Positions 20,252 to 26,194 of a stretch of 26,194 nt of DNA are shown piece after piece; within the stretch, counting starts at the first letter, position 1; each line of letters starts with the position of its first letter. The stretch comes from Polysphondylium violaceum (Eukaryota > Evosea > Eumycetozoa > Dictyosteliales > Dictyosteliaceae), in the NCBI GenBank assembly GCA_000277445.1, contig AJWJ01000325.1, positions 1 to 26,194 on the forward strand, given 5' to 3'. Under the pieces are notes generated by a model. That model had not been told where the DNA came from. It saw only the letters and a program-made list of their open reading frames with translations, and did no database searches. The translations under genes and the position numbers were made by a program.

Positions 20252-21781
20252 ATGAGAAATTCATTAAAAAGAGGTCATGACAGTATTGAGGTCCAGTTGG
20301 ATCCAGATTCTCAAGGAATTCCTCCAACTCCCTACAAACGTGGTGGAGATAGAAGAAGATCAAAGTTTCCAGACAATGCAGTCAAGTATCTTGTTGAATT
20401 GGCAATTTTGTTTGGTAAGGATATCAGAGAGATTATGAGTCATGCGCCATTCAAGAATGCCAATTTTAGTGAGAGACAATTATACGACAAGGTTAGAGCT
20501 CTCAGAAAGAATGGATCCATTCCCAATAATCCCACCCTAGATAGAAAGAGAAAGGCAATCGGAGAGTTGGGTTTGGGCGAACAGTATCTTTATTTTAAAC
20601 CCAGAGCAAGAGAATATAGACATGGTGGTGCCAATACAAACAATGACGACGAAGACGAGGAAGACGAGGAAGAAGAGGAAGATGAAGGAGAGGAACAAGA
20701 GGACAATGCAAAGGCCACCCAAGAGACTAAAGAGGACGAGTTTGAAGAGTCTCCATGGGAGGAAACTGAATCCGAGGCATCAGATAGTTCTGAAGATTCA
20801 CATACTGAACAACCCAATAGCTCGACTCTGGCCACAACCAATGGAGCCAGACTAACTCAACAAACACCTGCACCCTCCACCCCAACCATCACCACCACTC
20901 GTAGATATGCACCACGTAATAGACCCGACATAAATTCTCCACCAGCCACTCCATCGCAACCACTACCATCACAACATCATACTCTCAACAGCAATATTTC
21001 CACTCAATCAAAACTTCAACCTACACTCACAAAATCCACAACACCAAAAGTCTACACTCCACTCACAACACCAACAGCAGGAGATCATCCATCACAACCA
21101 TTATCACATGCCATGATCAGTCCATCATCAGAGCTAACATCAACCACCTATTCACAACAAAAACCAATTGGATCAATTCTCGGATCCTCACCCCACTCTT
21201 CCCACCAATTTAAATCTACATCTATTAATACATCAGCCCCTATTTTTAGTCCATTTAAACCATCGTCTTCATTATCCAGCTACACTAGCAATCTTTTCAG
21301 CAATAGTAGTTCTACCAATACAAGTACAACCAATTCACCCATTTCCAACATTACCTCCTACCACACCATCATTGCTCATCCAAACACTCAATCATTTTTC
21401 AAATACGAAACCTCAAATAACTTGGTCATCTATTATCCATTTATAACCAAAGATAAAAATATGTCTTATATATTTGAACATGGTATGTATAAAACTTTTA
21501 TTATCAATATTAAATTAATAAATATTTCTAATCCATTCCTTCCTACAGATATTTTAACAGTAACCATTTCTTGTCCAAATATATTTAGTTGGATCAAAGA
21601 AAAGAAACAAGAACAAGACATTAAAGAAGATACAATTCTCAAAATTGAATTTTATCATCCAGGCAAAGGTTATGGTCCACCCAGAAAGATTAATGAATTA
21701 CCCTCAAATATTGATGGTATTGGTTTTATTTTTGAGAAAATTAAAGATGGAAATGTCGACTTGGATATCCATAATTTATAA
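20252..21781 (+). CDS. Unknown, probably nuclear protein with SANT-like N-terminus
   Basis: Predicted 487 aa from two exons, 20252-21482 and 21549-21781. The 66-bp intron (GTATGT donor, CTACAG acceptor) is a multiple of three with no stop, so an unspliced 509-aa reading is also open. Residues about 35-88 form three predicted helices ending FSERQLYDKVRALRKNG, which resembles the third helix of SANT/Myb domains; the usual Trp residues are absent, so this is tentative. A nearly pure Asp/Glu tract (about 128-152) and further acidic Ser-rich sequence follow, then a long Thr/Ser/Pro-rich region to about 370. The C-terminal 110 residues look folded and beta-rich (LTVTISCPNIFSW, FYHPGKGYGPPRKINEL, IDGIGFIFEKI). 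Basic clusters (KRGGDRRRSK, DRKRK) suggest nuclear import. I do not recognise the family; chromatin or transcription functions are inference only. Confidence 0.8.
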   Translation: MRNSLKRGHDSIEVQLDPDSQGIPPTPYKRGGDRRRSKFPDNAVKYLVELAILFGKDIREIMSHAPFKNANFSERQLYDKVRALRKNGSIPNNPTLDRKRKAIGELGLGEQYLYFKPRAREYRHGGANTNNDDEDEEDEEEEEDEGEEQEDNAKATQETKEDEFEESPWEETESEASDSSEDSHTEQPNSSTLATTNGARLTQQTPAPSTPTITTTRRYAPRNRPDINSPPATPSQPLPSQHHTLNSNISTQSKLQPTLTKSTTPKVYTPLTTPTAGDHPSQPLSHAMISPSSELTSTTYSQQKPIGSILGSSPHSSHQFKSTSINTSAPIFSPFKPSSSLSSYTSNLFSNSSSTNTSTTNSPISNITSYHTIIAHPNTQSFFKYETSNNLVIYYPFITKDKNMSYIFEHGMYKTFIINIKLINISNPFLPTDILTVTISCPNIFSWIKEKKQEQDIKEDTILKIEFYHPGKGYGPPRKINELPSNIDGIGFIFEKIKDGNVDLDIHNL

Positions 21782-22232
21782 ATTAAAAAAAACAAAAACA
21801 GATAATAATCAAAATGAATTTTCAAAAACAAAAAAACACAGATATCTATTAATTTCTCTTTATGTTTTCTTAACATAGCCATTTCTAGCTTTGCAAAGCC
21901 TATCGTTTGTCTCGTACTCTTTAAATAAAAAAAAGATATTTTTTAATCAACAACACAATGCATCAGATATCGGCCTGTAGAACACCCCTGAGATGTATGT
22001 AATCAATCGTATTAGGGTGGGGGGGGACATCATGATAAAAATAGATTTTGATTCCACTCGGGTGGGTCATGAACATAAAACTTTGAAATTTATTTTTTGA
22101 AAAAAATTCTAAAAAAATTTTGTGTGATTTTTTTTGCATTTTTATCTCTTTTTTTTTTTTTTATTTCTTTATTTCTTTCTTTCGAGTGTAATAGTAATAG
22201 TAGTAATAAATAGTAATAATTAATAATAATCA
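21782..22232. other. Intergenic region with a GC-rich island upstream of darlin
   Basis: A 451-bp gap that ends in the darlin 5' leader. From about 21957 to 22080 the sequence is much richer in G and C than its surroundings, with CACCCCT (about 21993) facing AGGGTGG (about 22014), a G-run, and a CCAC-TCGG-GTGG hairpin near 22056. No open frame explains it. It could be regulatory DNA or a small RNA; neither is established. Confidence 0.4.
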
Positions 22233-24522
22233 ATGGAACAAATAGAACAAATAGTAAATAGTATATGTAGTGATAAAGATCAGAACAGTCACGTGTACAA
22301 TAAAGAGGATGTTGAAAAATTAACCAAAGAAATCATATTGTCCAAAGAGATGAGCGACCAACAGGTCAATGTCAATGCGTTTATATTCAAAACATTGGCC
22401 GATTGGGGAAGAGTAGAAGGAAATAGAGTTGTAATACCAGAGAGTAGCAATATTTTCTCAATCATTGAAACAGTGTTGAACAATCTCTATCCAACACCAA
22501 CATCCAATATAAATGACAGAGATGTCTATTGTCTTGAAATGATTGCTAGATTACTTGGTAATCTCACCTTTGAATTAGAAGATGCTCGAAAAGATATATT
22601 TGTAAATCATAAATCAATCATTCTCCACTGTATCGAATTTCTAAAGCAATCTAAATTTAATAATCTTAAAAAGAATACTTTTGCAACATTGGCAAACTTT
22701 AGTTCAGATACAGGTACGTAGTATTAGTCGTCTGAAACAAACAAACAGACATTTATTAATCATAATTTGTGCTTAGATTATATGCAAGTAGAATTATACA
22801 ATTTAGGTATTATTCCATTGTTAATGGAGAATATTACCAAGGATAATCCAGTGGTTCAAGTTTGGGCTATCAAGTGTTTTAATAATATTGTTGATTCAAG
22901 TATGTAGATGTGACTCAAGAGTAATAGTAAAATCATTAACTAACAAATATATAATAGAAATAACTCAAACAAATATACATTTTAAAGATGTACAAAAGCT
23001 TTATATTGAATTAAAGAAAACATTAAAAGAAGAAGGATGGATTGATAATGATTTTGCCGATGATATAGTTACAGCATTGTCTAAATTGGCACTCAACAAG
23101 GATTTAGAAAAGGAAACTTTGGAACAAGGTTTTCTCAATGATTTATTAGATTTGGTAGAGAATACAGAGGATCAAAGAAACATGGTTGATGATATGGACG
23201 ATGAGGAGGAGATTGATAAAGATCAAGATTTGTCAGTGGGTCCAATCACTTCGGAATTGATTAAAAAAATATCAGACAATGATGAACACAGACATTTCTT
23301 TAGCAAGAACAATATCATTCAAAGAATGATTTCAATCATTACCAAACAGCCACCAGTCTACCAAGAGGTATCGAAAAAGAATTCATTAAAACTAGCAGAT
23401 TACTCTAAAACCGTTAGAAATATAACCAAAGCATTGGCATACTGTTCTTTGGACGACGACATTATTGAACAAATGATCAAAACCCCTCAAGTGTTCATTG
23501 ATCTTGTCAAATCAGACTCGACTGAAAATGTCACTGACGCAGAAATGATTATTGGCAATCTCGCCATCAGTGCTCAAAATTGCAAGGCGTTGAATGAATT
23601 GAATGTCATTGATACCATCTCTGACGTTATGAAAAGATTCCCCAATTTCCAACCAATCCAACACTATGGTCTCTCTGCCATCAAGAATCTCACCATCCCA
23701 TCAATCAACAAAGACTATGTCCCCTCACAAGCCCTATTGGAAGACGTTGTCTTTAACATGAAAGTCCACAACCAAGTGATCCAGTTTGCCTCAATCACCC
23801 TCATTAAAAACTTTATTTCCTGTCAAAGTAATTATAAAATCTTGGAACAAGGCCAGGTCATCCAACCATTGATCAATTTGGCCCAAGGCAAAGTCCCCGC
23901 ATCCATGGATGAAGAAGACGAACCAAAAATCACTGAAGAGGGACAAGAGCCACAAGAGGAAAAGAAAAAAGAAAAGGACAAGAGAGTCATTTACGAATCA
24001 ACCAGACTCTTGTTGAGATTTGTCGAAAATGCCAATTTACTTGAGTCTGACGAAACCAAGGAGTTGGTACGTAGGGAATCTGTTGAGCCATTCTTTGACT
24101 TGCTCTTATCCCCTCACCCAGTATTACAAAATGAAGGAGCTCTCGGTCTCTCTATTCTTGTAAAAATTGACAACAACTATATCGTTTCCAAACCAAATTG
24201 GTTGGCCACTTTTATCTCTTGTCTCAAGGTATCCTTTGTTCCATTCCAACAATTTATCAGAGAATCTGATCCATCAGTCAACAAATCCGATCCCCAACAC
24301 CAAAAACTATTCCAAATTATTCAACAAAATCTCATATTTTCAAATGATTTACAAAATCATCTATTCAACATCATCTATCAATTCTCTCTGGTTGAGTCAA
24401 TTGGTAAATACATGAAAGACAATAATATTATTCAAGAACTCAAAGATATGAAAAATAGACAGGAAGCTTCGCCAAACGTTAAAACTATTATTCAAAAAAT
24501 ATTGGTCCAATTGACAATTTAA
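22233..24522 (+). CDS. darA: Darlin, smgGDS/RAP1GDS1 homologue with armadillo repeats
   Basis: Predicted 722 aa from three exons: 22233-22713, 22777-22899 and 22958-24522 (introns 63 and 58 bp, donors GTACGT and GTATGT, phases consistent). Nearly the whole chain is armadillo-type helical repeat. Examples are EMIARLLGNLTFE, NTFATLANFSSD, VWAIKCFNNIVDS, MIIGNLAISAQNCKAL, YGLSAIKNLTIP and ASITLIKNF. Two charged inserts interrupt it, an acidic DDMDDEEEIDKDQD (about 295-310) and a Glu/Lys-rich loop near 550-570. Dictyostelium darlin is the known smgGDS homologue and was found by its binding to GTPases; animal smgGDS binds prenylated or prenylatable Rho/Rap GTPases and chaperones or exchanges them in the cytosol. 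AATAAA follows at 24534-24539. It converges with the thioesterase gene. Confidence 0.92.
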
Positions 24523-24614
24523 CCAAAAGAGATAATAAACCTTTTTGATATTTATATATTATTATTAAATAAATATTACTATCAACAGACAGACAGCAGC
24601 TGAAGTACTACATT
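24523..24614. other. Convergent 3' region of darlin and the thioesterase gene
   Basis: A 92-bp spacer with polyadenylation-type AATAAA on the plus strand (24534-24539) and TTTATT, its complement, at 24613-24618 overlapping the thioesterase stop. The two transcripts probably overlap at their 3' ends. Confidence 0.55.
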
Positions 24615-25678
24615 TTATTTGGAAATGAGTGGTAAAACATATTGTTCAAATAGATCTTGTCTTGATAACCATTCGGCATGTTTTACATTATCAATTTGAT
24701 AAAGAAAGAGTTTTCCTTGAGAGTCAAGAGTACGAAGTCCATATGAATCATTGATATATGAGTATGTTTCATTCATTGATTTCATAAATAATTGATCATC
24801 AAAGAATCCAAACAACTCTGAATTCCATGGTGTTACAATGCCATCTTGGGGTGAACCAAATGCATGTAATGATCCTTTGATACTAGCGAGAAAGTTGGTT
24901 TTATAATTCGCTATGGTATTATTTTCAATTTCTTGATTAATCATTGGAAGAAATACATTGTTTTCCAAATATCGATCACGTGATACTGCACAATTCCACC
25001 AATTGGCTACACTAAATCCTTGTTGCATGGTGGGAGTATAAAATATTTCTGTGAGTTCAAAATCTGTTAAATTCTCTAACCAAGGGTATTGATCCAAAGG
25101 TCCTAATCCATAACTATATGTTGTTAATTAATATGATAAACGTGTTTGAAATAGAGATTTGATACACATACATTCCATTATGAACACCTGCCAATGAAAC
25201 AAAGGTATCCACATTTAAACCATACATTTCGATGACAGATCTCATTAAAAGAGCACCTTGTGAGTGAGCTACAATATGAAATCCTTGTGAAAAGTTGTCA
25301 TTGTTTGCTATAATACCTTGAATTAATTGATTTACATCATATATCTGTTGAACCATTTGTATTGTTGAATCAAATCCATTATCAACACTGTTTATTTTTT
25401 TATTTTTTTTACGAAAGGGTGGGGGGTTAGTATGTGGAATGATATTTCATTTTTCATGGATTTGTGTTGCTAATTCAAAAAGATATATACTTTAAAGGTA
25501 TTACAATTTGATCCGGATTACTTTGATTTAGCCATGAGACATAGTGGTTCCAATCATGATATGTGCCTGCAGTAGTTGATAAAGCAAAGCCATGCATTAA
25601 TAGCACAGGCTTTAAACTGTGAGTACCAACTATAAATAAACAAAGACTGAGAACAATATTTGCAAATCTATAGTTCAT
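24615..25678 (-). CDS. PPT2-like lysosomal palmitoyl-protein/acyl thioesterase
   Basis: Predicted 300 aa from three exons: 25491-25678, 25172-25387 and 24615-25113 (minus strand; introns 103 and 58 bp). A signal peptide (1 to about 21) precedes KPVLLMHGF, the oxyanion strand of the alpha/beta-hydrolase fold. The nucleophile is S105 in VAHSQGAL, the acid probably D225 in PQDGIVTPW, and the base H280 in NVKHAEW. The block DGIVTPWNSELFGFFD and the preceding WWNCAVSRDRYL closely follow human PPT2 rather than PPT1. It should hydrolyse fatty-acyl thioesters in the lysosome; PPT2 prefers acyl-CoA-like substrates over bulky palmitoyl-proteins, and that preference here is inference. Several N-glycosylation sites are present. 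Start chosen at the ATG giving the signal peptide; an upstream open extension lacks one. Length equals the family norm. Confidence 0.9.
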
Positions 25679-25925
25679 TTTGTGCCTATATATTGAGTAT
25701 TCTTTAGTTTTCAAAAAAAAAAAGAATCTTTTCGGGCTTGGGATTTTAGAAATTTCCTTTTGTCTCAGCTCAACAATAAAAAATTCTGATGAAAATTTTT
25801 TAATAAACAAATTGTATTTTATTCATTGGTATTATTCTATGAGACTTATTTTAAATAAAGATTAAAATTGTGAAAATTTTAGAATTAAAAACAAGTAACA
25901 CAATTTTCCGTCACATCTTAACGAA
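25679..25925. promoter_or_regulatory. Spacer between the thioesterase promoter and tRNA-Ala
   Basis: A 247-bp AT-rich gap that should contain the thioesterase promoter and the region upstream of the tRNA gene. No element could be identified with confidence. Confidence 0.4.
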
Positions 25926-25998
25926 GGGGATGTAGCTCAGATGGTAGAGCGCTCGCTTAGCATGCGAGAGGTAAAGGGATCGATACCCTTCTTCTCCA
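25926..25998 (+). tRNA. tRNA-Ala (anticodon AGC)
   Basis: A 73-base cloverleaf without an intron. The D arm begins TAGCTCAGATGG, an A-box match. The anticodon stem CTCGC/GCGAG encloses loop TTAGCAT, giving anticodon AGC. The T stem AAGGG/CCCTT encloses ATCGATA, whose GGGATCGAT form is characteristic of eukaryotic tRNA-Ala and includes the B box. The acceptor stem GGGGATG/CTTCTCC has one G-U pair and one T-T mismatch. Discriminator A; CCA is not encoded. Alanine is decoded through A34, normally modified to inosine. Confidence 0.97.
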
Positions 25999-26002
25999 TT
26001 TT
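25999..26002 (+). terminator. RNA polymerase III terminator of tRNA-Ala
   Basis: TTTT follows the discriminator base directly, which is short but usual for pol III. Further T-runs at 26009-26020 could act as back-up. Confidence 0.65.
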
Positions 26003-26194
26003 GCTTTAGTTTTTCTTTTTCAGACTACTCGAACAAATACTCAAAGTGGAAAAATCACCACCGGGAACTCCTATTCCAACCAAAAAAGAAATCACCGATT
26101 CATTTCATAAGAAATGGACAAATCCTATTTTACTTAATGAATTGACTCAATAAACCTTTTAATTTTATTTAAAAAAAAAAAAAAAAAAAAAAAA
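26003..26194 (+). other. A-tailed open-frame fragment just downstream of tRNA-Ala
   Basis: A T-rich stretch ending in CAG (26021-26023) looks like a splice acceptor. After it an open frame reads LLEQILKVEKSPPGTPIPTK, continues with KKWTNPILLNELTQ, and stops at TAA 26151-26153. AATAAA overlaps the stop, and about 18 bases later a run of about 24 A closes the window. Two readings are possible: the 3' end of a 5'-truncated non-LTR retroelement of the tRNA-targeting TRE type known in dictyostelids, or a last exon of a host gene. I do not recognise the peptide. The A-run may also simply be where the assembly ended. Confidence 0.4.

Noticed and set aside
24167-24415. 82-codon plus-strand frame inside darlin
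   Set aside because: Out-of-frame shadow of the armadillo-repeat exon.
1-26194. CRISPR arrays, bacterial operons, plasmid or phage-type modules
   Set aside because: None seen; introns, signal peptides and poly-Asn/Gln tracts show eukaryotic nuclear DNA.

Overview
The window looks like nuclear DNA of a dictyostelid social amoeba. The signs are very AT-rich intergenic DNA with long A/T runs, homopolymer tracts of Asn, Gln, Ser and Thr inside otherwise conserved proteins, short AT-rich introns (about 58-226 bp), compact gene spacing, and a clear homologue of the Dictyostelium armadillo protein darlin. I inferred 19 introns from phase and homology; every donor begins GTA, and each gene model closes to a whole number of codons, which is a good internal check. 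Coding DNA uses C/G third positions fairly often, so it need not be D. discoideum itself. Homology statements come from remembered family sequences, not from searches.

Layout from left to right. The start of an unknown Asn/Gln-rich gene runs off the left edge (1-342, minus). Next come a TBC1D15/17-type RabGAP (1068-3899, minus) and ferrochelatase (4327-5649, minus). Ferrochelatase lies head to head with coproporphyrinogen III oxidase (6444-7481, plus), which is a divergent pair of heme-synthesis genes. An amphiphysin-like BAR-SH3 protein (7576-9337, minus) follows, then a C18orf21-type zinc-ribbon protein linked to RNase MRP (9739-10737, minus). This is divergent from PIG-M, the first GPI mannosyltransferase (11285-12938, plus).

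The second half has a ComC-like EGF/IPT membrane protein (13072-16292, minus) with a long upstream region, and a TBC1D7 orthologue, the third TSC-complex subunit (17508-19117, minus). After a 1.1 kb AT-rich gap comes an unrecognised, probably nuclear protein with a SANT-like N-terminus and an intron whose length is a multiple of three (20252-21781, plus). Then follow darlin/smgGDS (22233-24522, plus), a PPT2-type lysosomal thioesterase (24615-25678, minus) and tRNA-Ala(AGC) (25926-25998, plus). The window ends in an A-tailed open-frame fragment right after the tRNA gene, possibly the 3' end of a tRNA-targeting retroelement.

Most genes are ordinary housekeeping or membrane-traffic functions. 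The only obvious functional pairing is hemH/cpox. No CRISPR array, bacterial-type operon or intact mobile element was seen.
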